NCBI RefSeq assembly: GCF_003850345.1
Contig: NZ_CP027707.1
Location: 6,811,001-6,875,000, forward strand
Reading direction: 5' to 3'
Length of the DNA stretch: 64,000 nt
Source: Pseudomonas chlororaphis subsp. piscium
Lineage (GTDB): Bacteria > Pseudomonadota > Gammaproteobacteria > Pseudomonadales > Pseudomonadaceae
Position numbers and translations under genes: made by a program. Shown in pieces: positions 39,241-48,597 of the stretch (position 1 is its first letter; the number at the start of each line of letters is the position of its first letter). Under the pieces are notes generated by a model. That model saw nothing but the letters and a program-made list of their open reading frames with translations, made no database searches and was not told the origin of the DNA.

Positions 39241-39885
39241 TCAGACGCCGAATTGCGCGCGGTAGGCTTCCACCGCCGGCAGATGCTGCTTGAGCACCGG
39301 GTCGTCCGCCAGGAACTGCAGGACCTGGGTCAGGGAAACGATGCTCACCACCGGAATGCCGAAGTCGCGTTCGACTTCCTGGATCGCCGACAACTCACCC
39401 TTGCCACGTTCCTGACGGTTCAGGGCGATCAACACACCCGCCGCCTTGGCGCCTTCCTGGGATTCGATGAGCTGCATCACTTCGCGAATCGCCGTGCCCG
39501 CGGTGATCACGTCGTCGATGATCAGCACATCGCCAGTCAGTGGCGCGCCGACCAGGCTGCCGCCTTCGCCGTGAGCCTTGGCTTCCTTGCGGTTGAAGCA
39601 CCATGGCAGATCGCGCTGATGATGCTCGGCCAGGGCCACGGCTGTCGTCGCCGCCAAAGGAATGCCTTTGTACGCAGGGCCGAAAAGCACGTCGAAAGAA
39701 ATGCCACTGTCGACGATCGCCGCGGCATAAAAACGCCCCAGCTGCGCCAGGGCCGAACCGCTGTTGAACAGGCCGGCATTGAAGAAGTAAGGACTGGTAC
39801 GCCCGGACTTCAGGGTGAACTCACCGAAACGCAAAACCCCGCGTTCGATGGCAAAACGAATGAAATCGCGCTGATACGCCTGCAT
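39241..39885 (-). CDS. pyrE: Orotate phosphoribosyltransferase
   Basis: This 214-residue enzyme makes orotidine 5'-phosphate from orotate and PRPP in pyrimidine synthesis. The PRPP loop is [17 protein letters not shown] (~118-134), the flexible loop [13 protein letters not shown] is intact, and [18 protein letters not shown] is the family N-terminus. It is divergent from crc over 81 bases, the arrangement found throughout Pseudomonas. Confidence 0.96.
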   Translation of the reverse strand: MQAYQRDFIRFAIERGVLRFGEFTLKSGRTSPYFFNAGLFNSGSALAQLGRFYAAAIVDSGISFDVLFGPAYKGIPLAATTAVALAEHHQRDLPWCFNRKEAKAHGEGGSLVGAPLTGDVLIIDDVITAGTAIREVMQLIESQEGAKAAGVLIALNRQERGKGELSAIQEVERDFGIPVVSIVSLTQVLQFLADDPVLKQHLPAVEAYRAQFGV

Positions 39886-39966
39886 GAAAAAGCCCCAAAT
39901 ACCACGGATTTAGCTAATTAGGTAGACCTCGGGTATCATACACGCACGTGATTTTTGGGGCCATTT

Positions 39967-40746
39967 ATGCGGATCATCAGTGTGAACGTCAATGGTATTC
40001 AGGCTGCAGTGGAGCGAGGTTTGCTCAGTTGGCTGCAAGCACAGAATGCCGACGTCATCTGCCTGCAGGACACCCGCGCCTCCGCCTTTGAACTGGACGA
40101 TCCAGCCTTCCAACTGGATGGCTACTTCCTTTATGCCTGCGATGCCGAAGTTCCCGCCCAAGGCGGTGTGGCTTTGTATTCGCGGTTGCAACCGAAGGCT
40201 GTCATCAGCGGTCTCGGCTTCGAGACGGCCGACCGCTACGGGCGCTACCTGCAAGCCGATTTCGACAAGGTCAGCATCGCGACCTTGCTGCTTCCTTCCG
40301 GGCAGAACGGCGATGAAGACTTGAACCAGAAGTTCAAGCTTATGGACGACTTCGCCCGTTACCTGGATAAACAGCGGCGCAAACGTCGCGAGTACATTTA
40401 TTGTGGCTCGCTGTACGTCGCGCAACAGAAGCTGGATATCAAGAACTGGCGTGACAGCCAGCAATCTCCGGGTTTCCTGGCGCCCGAGCGTGCCTGGATG
40501 GACGAGATTGTCGGCAACATGGGTTATGTCGACGCCCTGCGCGAAGTCAGCCGCGAAGGCGATCAATACAGCTGGTGGCCGGACAACGAACAAGCCGAGA
40601 TGCTCAACCTGGGCTGGCGCTTCGACTATCAGCTGCTGACTCCGGGCCTGCGTCGCTTCGTGCGCAGCGCACGCCTGCCACGCCAGCCGCGCTTCTCGCA
40701 GCACGCGCCGCTGATCGTGGACTACGACTGGACGCTGACCATCTAA
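39967..40746 (+). CDS. crc: Catabolite repression control protein Crc
   Basis: The ATG at 39967 (MRIISVNVNG) has GGGG upstream and gives 259 residues, the exact family length. The fold is that of exonuclease/endonuclease/phosphatase proteins (VICLQDTRAS, RFDYQLLTPGLR, FSQHAPLIVDYDW), but Crc has no nuclease activity. It acts with Hfq on A-rich targets to repress translation of catabolic genes while preferred carbon sources are present. Dad and polyamine catabolism genes in this window are plausible indirect targets. Confidence 0.97.
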   Translation: MRIISVNVNGIQAAVERGLLSWLQAQNADVICLQDTRASAFELDDPAFQLDGYFLYACDAEVPAQGGVALYSRLQPKAVISGLGFETADRYGRYLQADFDKVSIATLLLPSGQNGDEDLNQKFKLMDDFARYLDKQRRKRREYIYCGSLYVAQQKLDIKNWRDSQQSPGFLAPERAWMDEIVGNMGYVDALREVSREGDQYSWWPDNEQAEMLNLGWRFDYQLLTPGLRRFVRSARLPRQPRFSQHAPLIVDYDWTLTI

Positions 40747-40760
40747 GCGTCTTTTCGCAG

Positions 40761-40798
40761 CCACAAAAAAGCCGACATCACTGTCGGCTTTTTTGTGG
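40761..40798. terminator. Bidirectional terminator crc / DUF4870 gene
   Basis: A 17-bp perfect stem (CCACAAAAAAGCCGACA with its complement, TCAC loop) has A- and T-runs on either side, between converging genes. Confidence 0.93.
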
Positions 40799-40807
40799 GC
40801 GCTCGGC

Positions 40808-41176
40808 CTACTTGATCAATCGCCACGTGAACGGGTAACGGTACGCCACCCCTTCATTGGCCTTGACCCCGGCGATGATGGTCAGCACCAGGGCGCCGAT
40901 CGCCAGCAGACCAAAGAGCAGGAAACCCACCAACACCACCATCAGCAGGAAGCAGACCAGCGAGGCCAGGGCCACGGTGATCTGAAAGTTCAGCGCTTCC
41001 TTGCCCTGGGCATCGATGAACGGGTCCGTCTCACGCTTCATCTGCCAGAGAACCAGCGGGCCGATCAGGGTGCCGAACGGAATCCAGATGCCCAGCAAGG
41101 CCGACAGGTGACAGAACATCGCCCACTGACGCACCTCATGGCTCGGGACAGGTTGCGGAAGCTGGTCGTCGTTCAT
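40808..41176 (-). CDS. DUF4870 membrane protein
   Basis: The start at 41176 (MNDDQLPQPVP) gives 122 residues. There are three hydrophobic segments (WAMFCHLSALLGIWIPFGTL, VALASLVCFLLMVVLVGFLL, FGLLAIGALVLTIIAGV). The motif ETDPFIDAQGKEALNFQIT is diagnostic for DUF4870 (Tic20-like fold). The function is unknown. It sits between crc and rph as PA5333 does. Confidence 0.85.
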   Translation of the reverse strand: MNDDQLPQPVPSHEVRQWAMFCHLSALLGIWIPFGTLIGPLVLWQMKRETDPFIDAQGKEALNFQITVALASLVCFLLMVVLVGFLLFGLLAIGALVLTIIAGVKANEGVAYRYPFTWRLIK

Positions 41177-41207
41177 GCTGCTCTCCTTGCTGAAAGCTAC
41201 CGGGCAA

Positions 41208-41930
41208 TCAGTCAGCCAGGGCTGCCTGTTGCAATTCAAAGATCTCGCTCATGCCTTTCTTGGCCAGCGCCAGCATGGCGTTCAGTTCTTCCGGCTGGAA
41301 CGGCGCGCCTTCGGCGGTCCCCTGGACTTCGATGAAACCGCCGGTGCTGATCATGACCACGTTGAGGTCAGTCTCGGCCGCCGAGTCTTCCAGATAATCC
41401 AGATCCAGCACCGGCTCACCCTGGTACATGCCCACGGACACCGCGGCGATCATTTGCTTGATCGGGTCGCCGCCCTTCAGGCCTCCACGCTTCTTGATCA
41501 CTTTCAGCGCATCCACCAGGGCCACCATGGCACCGGTGATCGACGCGGTACGGGTACCGCCATCGGCCTGGATCACATCGCAGTCGACATACAGGGTGAC
41601 GTCGCCCAGCTTGGTCATGTCCAGCGCGGCGCGCAGGGAACGACCGATCAGACGCTGGATCTCCAGGGTACGACCACCTTGCTTGCCGCGACTGGCTTCA
41701 CGCTGGTTACGCTCGCCGGTGGCACGCGGCAGCATGCCGTATTCGGCGGTCAACCAACCCTGGCCCTGGCCCTTGAGGAAGCGGGGCACGCCGTTCTCGA
41801 CGCTGACCGTGCAGATCACTTTGGTATCACCAAACTCGACCAGTACAGATCCCTCGGCGTGTTTGGTGTAGTTGCGGGTGATGCGGATCGAGCGGAGCTG
41901 ATCGGCAGCGCGACCACTTGGACGTTTCAT
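41208..41930 (-). CDS. rph: RNase PH
   Basis: This 240-residue phosphorolytic 3'-5' exoribonuclease trims tRNA 3' ends. The start at 41930 ([13 protein letters not shown]) is the family N-terminus. Conserved features include [20 protein letters not shown], the phosphate-binding arginines in [17 protein letters not shown], and the catalytic aspartates near [14 protein letters not shown]. It is divergent from yicC. Confidence 0.96.
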   Translation of the reverse strand: MKRPSGRAADQLRSIRITRNYTKHAEGSVLVEFGDTKVICTVSVENGVPRFLKGQGQGWLTAEYGMLPRATGERNQREASRGKQGGRTLEIQRLIGRSLRAALDMTKLGDVTLYVDCDVIQADGGTRTASITGAMVALVDALKVIKKRGGLKGGDPIKQMIAAVSVGMYQGEPVLDLDYLEDSAAETDLNVVMISTGGFIEVQGTAEGAPFQPEELNAMLALAKKGMSEIFELQQAALAD

Positions 41931-41967
41931 AGGGAAATACCTGTACGGGGACGGAAAACTGCCGATC

Positions 41968-41973
41968 ATTATA
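41968..41973 (-). promoter_or_regulatory. -10 element of rph promoter
   Basis: A perfect TATAAT on the minus strand, 38 bases upstream of the rph start. No good -35 is seen at the proper spacing, so only the -10 is claimed. Confidence 0.45.
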
Positions 41974-42100
41974 GAGCCCGCGGCCCTGCCTGGGCAGTTC
42001 TAAAAACCCCGGCCCGTCGGCGACACCTCTGGAACGGCCCTCCGGTCGCTTCGCAGCGCTTTGTCACACCCGCAGTTTGGGAGCATCCACCGCACTGCGC

Positions 42101-42106
42101 TACAAT
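42101..42106 (+). promoter_or_regulatory. -10 element of yicC promoter
   Basis: TACAAT with TTGGGA 18 bp upstream (42077-42082), about 95 bases before the yicC start. Confidence 0.4.
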
Positions 42107-42188
42107 CCTGCGCCTTCGCAGCCAGTCGGCTTCAATTCATTCATATCGGGCCCGTGCAACCCTCCGCGGTTGGTGGCGGACCTGTATC

Positions 42189-42200
42189 GGAGGTACCTCC
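42189..42200 (+). promoter_or_regulatory. Self-complementary ribosome-binding site of yicC
   Basis: GGAGGTACCTCC is a perfect 12-base palindrome ending at the base before the ATG. The Shine-Dalgarno GGAG can pair with CUCC (4-bp stem, GUAC loop), so the site could be occluded in the folded message. Confidence 0.45.
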
Positions 42201-43064
42201 ATGGTGCACAGCATGACCGCCTTCGCCCGGGTAGAACAGGCCGGCACTCAGGGCACCCTGAGTTGGGAACTGCGCTCGGTCAACAGCCGCTACCTGGAAC
42301 CGCACCTGCGTTTGCCGGAATCCTTTCGCGATCTGGAGGGCGCGGTCCGTGAGGCGCTGCGCCAGGGACTGTCGCGCGGCAAGCTCGAATGCACCTTGCG
42401 CTTCACCGAAGAAACCACCGGCAAACCATTGCAGGTCGACCGGGAGCGCGCCGCGCAACTGGTGGCGGCAGCCGAGTCGGTTGCCAGCCTGATCAAGCAG
42501 CCGGCGGCGCTGAACCCACTGGAAGTGCTGGCCTGGCCCGGCGTCCTGGTGGCCGATGCCAGCGACCCACAGGCGCTGAACAATGAAGCCCTGAGCCTGT
42601 TCAACCAGGGGCTGAAAGAGTTGAAGAGCGGCCGCGAGCGCGAAGGCGCGGAGCTGGCCCGACTGATCAACGAACGCCTGACCTCCATCGAGGAAGACGT
42701 CGTGACCCTGCGCGAACTGATTCCGCAGATGCTCGCCACCCAGCGCCAGAAAGTGCTCGACCGCTTCGCCGACATGCAGGCCGAGCTGGACCCAACGCGC
42801 CTGGAACAGGAAATGGTGCTGCTCGCCCAGAAGAGCGACGTCGCCGAAGAACTGGACCGCCTGAGCACCCACATCATCGAAGTGCGCCGCGTGCTCAAGT
42901 CCGGCGGCGCCGCCGGTCGGCGCCTGGACTTCCTGATGCAGGAGCTCAACCGCGAAGCCAACACACTGGGCTCCAAGGCCTTCGACCCGCGCAGCACCCA
43001 GGCTGCGGTCAACCTCAAGGTGTTGATCGAGCAGATGCGCGAACAAGTACAGAATATTGAGTAA
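42201..43064 (+). CDS. yicC: YicC family endoribonuclease
   Basis: This 287-residue protein has an N-terminal YicC-like domain (MVHSMTAFARVEQAGTQGTL, LRSVNSRYLEPHLRLPE) and a C-terminal DUF1732 domain (QSDV-type KSDVAEELDRLSTHIIEVRR, GRRLDFLMQELNREANTLGS). YicC-type proteins in E. coli and Bacillus (YloC) are endoribonucleases that act on selected RNAs. It lies 12 bases before gmk, a conserved pairing. Its ribosome-binding site is self-complementary. Confidence 0.92.
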   Translation: MVHSMTAFARVEQAGTQGTLSWELRSVNSRYLEPHLRLPESFRDLEGAVREALRQGLSRGKLECTLRFTEETTGKPLQVDRERAAQLVAAAESVASLIKQPAALNPLEVLAWPGVLVADASDPQALNNEALSLFNQGLKELKSGREREGAELARLINERLTSIEEDVVTLRELIPQMLATQRQKVLDRFADMQAELDPTRLEQEMVLLAQKSDVAEELDRLSTHIIEVRRVLKSGGAAGRRLDFLMQELNREANTLGSKAFDPRSTQAAVNLKVLIEQMREQVQNIE

Positions 43065-43697
<633 letters not shown>

Positions 43698-43762
43698 ATA
43701 GCACTTCCCAAAACCGCTGCAAGGGCTTTACATTGGCACTTGTAGCGCGTCGGAAAGCTTGG

Positions 43763-43803
43763 TTAAAAAATCAGCGCTTCCCTAATCGCTGGTGATTTTT
43801 TAA
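43763..43803 (+). terminator. Terminator gmk / rpoZ
   Basis: TTAAAAAATCA pairs with TGATTTTTTAA. Inside it, GCG pairs with CGC next to a 2-base bulge, around a 10-nt loop. It lies 65 bases after gmk and before the rpoZ start. Confidence 0.75.
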
Positions 43804-43864
43804 ACTGTTGAGTCCGCTCGCCCATCCGGGCAGCGCGCATATTGCATTTGCTACGAGGAAGACC

Positions 43865-44128
43865 ATGGCCCGCGTAACCGTTGAAGACTGTCTAGAACAC
43901 GTGGATAACCGCTTTGAGCTGGTCATGCTCTCTACCAAGCGTGCCCGTCAACTGGCAACCGGCGGCAAAGAGCCGAAAGTAGCATGGGAAAACGACAAGC
44001 CTACCGTCGTCGCCCTGCGCGAAATCGCTGAAGGCCTGATCGACTACGCAGCTATCGCCGAAGCCGAAATCGTTGAAGATGAACCGCTTTTTGCTGCTTT
44101 CGAGGACGAGTCCAACGAGGCCGTCTAA
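43865..44128 (+). CDS. rpoZ: RNA polymerase omega subunit
   Basis: The ATG at 43865 has GAGGA upstream and gives 87 residues. It has the typical [19 protein letters not shown], then STKRARQL and [11 protein letters not shown]. Omega helps fold beta' and forms part of one (p)ppGpp site on RNA polymerase, which fits its place before spoT. Confidence 0.97.
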   Translation: MARVTVEDCLEHVDNRFELVMLSTKRARQLATGGKEPKVAWENDKPTVVALREIAEGLIDYAAIAEAEIVEDEPLFAAFEDESNEAV

Positions 44129-44185
44129 GCCTATGCCTGGTCGACGTAGCACGGCGCGGGATCACAGCCTACGGCAGGAGTTATC

Positions 44186-46291
44186 ATGCCGAGCATAGAC
44201 GCCCTCGCCGATCGCTTATCGACCTATCTCGGCACGGACCAGGTCAATCTGGTCCGCCGAGCGTATTTCTACGCCGAACAAGCCCATGACGGTCAGCGCC
44301 GTCGCAGCGGCGAGGCGTACGTCACGCACCCATTAGCGGTCGCAAACATTCTCGCCGACATGCATATGGACCATCAGAGCCTGATGGCGGCCATGCTGCA
44401 TGACGTGATCGAAGACACCGGTATCGCCAAAGAAGCGCTTTGCGCGCAGTTCGGTGAAACCGTGGCCGAACTGGTCGACGGGGTCAGCAAACTGACCCAG
44501 ATGAACTTCGAGACCAAGGCCGAAGCCCAAGCGGAAAACTTCCAGAAGATGGCCATGGCCATGGCGCGCGACATTCGCGTGATCCTGGTCAAGCTGGCCG
44601 ACCGCCTGCACAACATGCGCACCCTGGAAGTGCTCTCCGGCGAAAAACGCCGGCGGATCGCCAAGGAAACCCTGGAGATCTACGCACCCATCGCCAACCG
44701 CCTGGGCATGCACAGCATCCGCATCGAATTCGAAGACCTCGGGTTCAAGGCCATGCACCCGATGCGTTCCGCGCGGATCTACCAGGCGGTCAAGCGCGCC
44801 CGGGGCAACCGCAAGGAAATCGTCAACAAGATCGAAGAGTCCCTGAGCCACTGCCTGGCCATCGACGGCATCCAGGGCGAAGTCAGCGGTCGCCAGAAGC
44901 ACCTGTACGGCATCTATAAAAAGATGCGCGGCAAACGCCGGGCCTTCAACGAGATCATGGACGTCTACGCGTTCCGGATCATCGTCGACAAGGTCGATAC
45001 CTGCTACCGCGTGCTCGGCGCCGTACACAACCTGTACAAGCCACTGCCGGGTCGCTTCAAGGATTACATCGCGATTCCCAAGGCCAACGGCTATCAGTCG
45101 CTGCACACGACGCTGTTCGGCATGCACGGCGTTCCGATCGAGATCCAGATCCGCACCCGCGAAATGGAAGAGATGGCCAACAACGGCATCGCCGCCCACT
45201 GGCTGTACAAATCCAGCGGTGACGAGCAGCCAAAGGGCACCCATGCCCGGGCTCGTCAGTGGGTCAAGGGCGTGCTGGAGATGCAGCAACGCGCCGGCAA
45301 CTCCCTGGAATTCATCGAAAGCGTGAAGATCGACCTGTTCCCGGACGAGGTCTACGTGTTCACGCCGAAGGGCCGGATCATGGAGCTGCCCAAAGGCTCC
45401 ACGGCGGTGGACTTCGCCTACGCGGTGCACACCGACGTCGGCAACAGCTGCATCGCCTGTCGTATCAATCGCCGCCTGGCGCCACTGTCCGAACCGCTGC
45501 AAAGCGGCTCCACCGTGGAAATCGTCAGCGCCCCGGGCGCACGCCCCAACCCGGCCTGGCTCAACTTCGTGGTCACCGGCAAGGCTCGCACTCACATCCG
45601 TCACGCCCTGAAACTGCAACGCCGCTCCGAGTCCATCAGCCTGGGCGAACGCCTGCTGAACAAGGTGCTCAACGGTTTCGACAGCGCGCTGGAAAAGATC
45701 CCCGCCGAACGCGTGCAAGCGATGCTCACCGAGTATCGCCTGGAGCTGATCGAAGACCTGCTGGAAGATATCGGCCTGGGCAATCGCATGGCTTATGTGG
45801 TCGCCCGCCGCCTCCTCGGCGAAGGCGAACAGCTGCCAAGCCCGGAAGGTCCGCTGGCCATACGCGGCACCGAAGGCCTGGTCCTGAGCTACGCCAAGTG
45901 CTGCACGCCGATCCCGGGCGACCCGATTGTCGGCCACCTGTCCGCGGGCAAAGGGATGGTGGTGCACCTGGACAACTGCCGCAATATCAGCGAAATCCGC
46001 CACAACCCGGAAAAATGCATCCAGCTTTCGTGGGCCAAGGATGTCACCGGCGAATTCAACGTCGAGCTGCGCGTCGAACTGGAACACCAGCGTGGCCTGA
46101 TCGCCCTGCTGGCCAGCAGCGTCAACGCGGCCGACGGCAATATCGAGAAAATCAGCATGGACGAACGGGATGGTCGCATCAGCGTGGTCCAACTGGTGGT
46201 CAGCGTGCACGACCGCGTGCACCTGGCCCGCGTGATCAAGAAACTGCGCGCCCTGACCGGGGTCATTCGCATCACTCGCATGCGTGCATAG
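44186..46291 (+). CDS. spoT: Bifunctional (p)ppGpp synthetase/hydrolase SpoT
   Basis: This 701-residue RSH enzyme has an HD hydrolase domain with HDVIEDTG (~72) intact and a synthetase domain with GRFKDYIAIPKANGYQSLHT (~290-309) and EIQIRTREMEEMANNGIAAH. A TGS domain with VYVFTPKGRIMELPKGSTAV (~391), a zinc-finger-like CCTPIPGDPIVGHLS, and a C-terminal ACT domain follow. It balances the alarmone level under nutrient stress. It forms an operon with rpoZ and ridA. Confidence 0.97.
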   Translation: MPSIDALADRLSTYLGTDQVNLVRRAYFYAEQAHDGQRRRSGEAYVTHPLAVANILADMHMDHQSLMAAMLHDVIEDTGIAKEALCAQFGETVAELVDGVSKLTQMNFETKAEAQAENFQKMAMAMARDIRVILVKLADRLHNMRTLEVLSGEKRRRIAKETLEIYAPIANRLGMHSIRIEFEDLGFKAMHPMRSARIYQAVKRARGNRKEIVNKIEESLSHCLAIDGIQGEVSGRQKHLYGIYKKMRGKRRAFNEIMDVYAFRIIVDKVDTCYRVLGAVHNLYKPLPGRFKDYIAIPKANGYQSLHTTLFGMHGVPIEIQIRTREMEEMANNGIAAHWLYKSSGDEQPKGTHARARQWVKGVLEMQQRAGNSLEFIESVKIDLFPDEVYVFTPKGRIMELPKGSTAVDFAYAVHTDVGNSCIACRINRRLAPLSEPLQSGSTVEIVSAPGARPNPAWLNFVVTGKARTHIRHALKLQRRSESISLGERLLNKVLNGFDSALEKIPAERVQAMLTEYRLELIEDLLEDIGLGNRMAYVVARRLLGEGEQLPSPEGPLAIRGTEGLVLSYAKCCTPIPGDPIVGHLSAGKGMVVHLDNCRNISEIRHNPEKCIQLSWAKDVTGEFNVELRVELEHQRGLIALLASSVNAADGNIEKISMDERDGRISVVQLVVSVHDRVHLARVIKKLRALTGVIRITRMRA

Positions 46292-46327
46292 CTCGCTATA
46301 TAGCCCGCCCATTACAAGGAGTCATTC

Positions 46328-46708
46328 ATGACCAAGACCGTTATCACCAGCGACAAGGCACCCGCCGCGATCGGCACCTACTCCCAGGCGATCAAGGCAG
46401 GCAACACCGTCTACATGTCCGGCCAGATCCCGCTCGATCCAAAGACCATGGAACTGGTGGAAGGCTTCGAAGCCCAGACCGTTCAGGTATTCGAGAACCT
46501 CAAGTCCGTGGCCGAGGCCGCCGGTGGTTCGTTCAAGGACATCGTCAAGCTCAACATCTTCCTCACCGACCTGAGCCACTTCGCCAAGGTCAACGAGATC
46601 ATGGGCAAGTACTTCCAGCAGCCTTACCCTGCCCGCGCCGCCATCGGCGTTGCCGCCCTGCCAAAAGGCGCGCAGGTTGAAATGGATGCCATCCTGGTCA
46701 TCGAGTAA
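46328..46708 (+). CDS. ridA: RidA enamine/imine deaminase
   Basis: This 126-residue archetypal RidA shows [20 protein letters not shown] and [20 protein letters not shown] with the catalytic arginine kept. It hydrolyses 2-aminoacrylate and related intermediates and so protects PLP enzymes. It lies 36 bases after spoT, the classic spoT-ridA order (PA5338-PA5339). It is a second, distinct Rid protein from the one in the dad operon. Confidence 0.95.
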   Translation: MTKTVITSDKAPAAIGTYSQAIKAGNTVYMSGQIPLDPKTMELVEGFEAQTVQVFENLKSVAEAAGGSFKDIVKLNIFLTDLSHFAKVNEIMGKYFQQPYPARAAIGVAALPKGAQVEMDAILVIE

Positions 46709-46763
46709 TACGTCCGGCGCGGCTACCCAGGTCGCGCCGTCTTCGTTCTGAAAGGATTTCCTC

Positions 46764-47504
46764 ATGCGCAAAGCGCTAGCCCTCTCGTTGTGCGCCCTGT
46801 TCCTCGGTGGCTGTGCCAGCGATCCCGCCGACCGTGACATCAGTGGCACCTGGATCAACCAGGTCGCCATCGACGCCGCCGCCAAAGGCGGACCTCTGCG
46901 CGAAGCCCTGCAAAGCTACGGCCCGAACCTGGAATGGGACATCAACACCAAGGCCAGTCAGGCGCGCTACACCAACGGCTTCGAAAACGTCGAAGGCAAG
47001 GTGCTGGCTGAAGAGTCCGGCTCCTGGAAAATCGATTTCTACGGCAGCTCCGCCAGCACATTGAGCCGCGACGGCAAACAGCTGCTGCAAGAAGCCAACG
47101 ACAACGAGCCGGAACAGGTTTTCGATCGTCCCAAGGAGCCAGCACCGGAAGGCGCGCCACTGGGCGCCAACTTCGAGCGCGCGCTGTACTCGGCTTACCT
47201 GGGCGGCGAATGGAAAATCGTCAACGGCCCGGGTCAAGGCGGCACCGTGCTGTTCCAGTCCAACGGCCAGGTCATGGGCCTGCCGGGCGCCGATCGCTAC
47301 GCACTCTGCCTCGCCGGCGACTGCGCATCGATGAGCGGTGGCTACGACAACCTGTGGCTGCAGCTCAACGGCCAGGGCAACCCCTGGATCTTCGCGCGCA
47401 ACGGCAAGCAACTGGAGATCTTCCAACCCATCAACGCCTCCCAGGCGGACGAGGTACCTTCCCTCACCCCGGGTACGCGCCAGTGGCTACTGGAAAAACA
47501 GTGA
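46764..47504 (+). CDS. Predicted lipoprotein, unknown function
   Basis: This 246-residue protein has a lipoprotein signal (MRKALALSLCALFLGGC, Cys17; +2 Ala predicts outer membrane). The mature part carries two repeated-looking modules beginning ISGTWINQVAID and LGGEWKIVNGPG, each leading into short beta strands, which suggests a duplicated small beta-barrel. No family function is recognised. It follows ridA in the same direction and ends at a clear terminator; the position fits PA5340. Confidence 0.75.
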   Translation: MRKALALSLCALFLGGCASDPADRDISGTWINQVAIDAAAKGGPLREALQSYGPNLEWDINTKASQARYTNGFENVEGKVLAEESGSWKIDFYGSSASTLSRDGKQLLQEANDNEPEQVFDRPKEPAPEGAPLGANFERALYSAYLGGEWKIVNGPGQGGTVLFQSNGQVMGLPGADRYALCLAGDCASMSGGYDNLWLQLNGQGNPWIFARNGKQLEIFQPINASQADEVPSLTPGTRQWLLEKQ

Positions 47505-47510
47505 TCCAGC

Positions 47511-47536
47511 AAAAAGGAGCCGAAAGGCTCCTTTTT
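47511..47536. terminator. Bidirectional terminator lipoprotein / epimerase
   Basis: AAAAAGGAGCC-GAAA-GGCTCCTTTTT, an 11-bp stem with a GAAA tetraloop between converging genes. Confidence 0.92.
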
Positions 47537-47552
47537 CTTTATCCAGCGCGAC

Positions 47553-48410
47553 TCAGCCCTGCCCTTCGATAATCTCCGCATAGCCCTCGCGAAAACTCGG
47601 ATAACGCGGCTCCCAACCCAGGGCCTTGGCGCGGGCATTGCTGCAGCGCTTGCTGCCGGAGCGCCGCACACTCGAATTGTCCGCCCACTCGGTCACGCCC
47701 AGGTACTCCCGCAGCCAGTCCACCACCTCGGCCAAAGGCGCTGGCGCATCATCGACCCCGATGTAGCAGTCCTCAAGTGGCACGCCGCGCCGATCGGCCT
47801 GCAGCAGGAAAGCCAACAACCCCGCCGCATCGTCGGCATGAATGCGGTTGCCATACAGCGGCGGATCGATGGCCACGCGATAACCCTGGCGCACCTGGTT
47901 CAACAGCCATTCCCGCCCCGGACCGTAGATCCCAGTCAGGCGCACCAGGCTGGCTGGAATACCGCTCTGCAACGCCACTTGCTCGGCCTCGAGCATCAGC
48001 CGCCCGGAATAGCCATCAGCCTGCGCCAGCGAAGTCTCGTCGATCCACTCGCCGTCTTTCTGCCCATAGACGCTGCTGCTAGAAACGAACAACAGGCGCT
48101 TCGGCGACTGCCCGTTCTGCTTGAGCCAACCCAGGACATGGGTCAGCCCCTCGACATAAGCCGCACGGTAGCCTGCCTCGTCATGCTCGGTAGCGGCCGC
48201 GCTGTACACCAGATAATCCAGCGGGGTGGTGGGCCAGGCTGCCGGACACTGCTCACCGAAAAGATCGCCCGCCACGCCGATCACCCCTTCCGGTAATTGC
48301 GCAACCCTGCGCCGCAGGCCGTAGACCCGCCAGCTTTCAGCCAGCAGTTGCTTCGCCAGACGGCTGCCGACATCACCGCAGCCAGCGATCAGAACAGAAG
48401 GGGCGGACAT
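47553..48410 (-). CDS. NAD-dependent epimerase/dehydratase family protein
   Basis: The start at 48410 (MSAPSVLIAGCGDVG) has AGGAG 7 bases upstream and gives 285 residues. This is an extended short-chain dehydrogenase (YeeZ-like). The Rossmann motif is LIAGCGDVGSRLAKQL (~7-22), and the active-site Ser/Tyr appear in FVSSSSVYGQKDGEW. The usual YxxxK is altered (YSGRLMLEAE), so the catalytic lysine is missing and the reaction is uncertain. The substrate is unknown. Confidence 0.82.
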   Translation of the reverse strand: MSAPSVLIAGCGDVGSRLAKQLLAESWRVYGLRRRVAQLPEGVIGVAGDLFGEQCPAAWPTTPLDYLVYSAAATEHDEAGYRAAYVEGLTHVLGWLKQNGQSPKRLLFVSSSSVYGQKDGEWIDETSLAQADGYSGRLMLEAEQVALQSGIPASLVRLTGIYGPGREWLLNQVRQGYRVAIDPPLYGNRIHADDAAGLLAFLLQADRRGVPLEDCYIGVDDAPAPLAEVVDWLREYLGVTEWADNSSVRRSGSKRCSNARAKALGWEPRYPSFREGYAEIIEGQG

Positions 48411-48597
48411 CAGAAAACTCCTATCAGAAAGGCACAGACTAGCGTCGGCAATGGACGAGCGGCTAGCAATCAAAGAAAAAAAGATACTCTATTACTTCTG
48501 TTAACAAGAATTAGTTGCAATAATGACGGCCCATTTGTTCTCGGCCCTGCGAGGCCTAGAAGGACACTTACCCTTTTCCCTCTCAGGTCCGGCCAGC

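Noticed and set aside
44333..46312. 659-codon ORF opposite spoT
   Set aside because: Antisense to spoT with no family features; codon-mirror artefact.
48500..48535. Possible Fur box before exbB
   Set aside because: The best alignment to the 19-base consensus gave only about 7 matches, although iron control of exbB would be expected.
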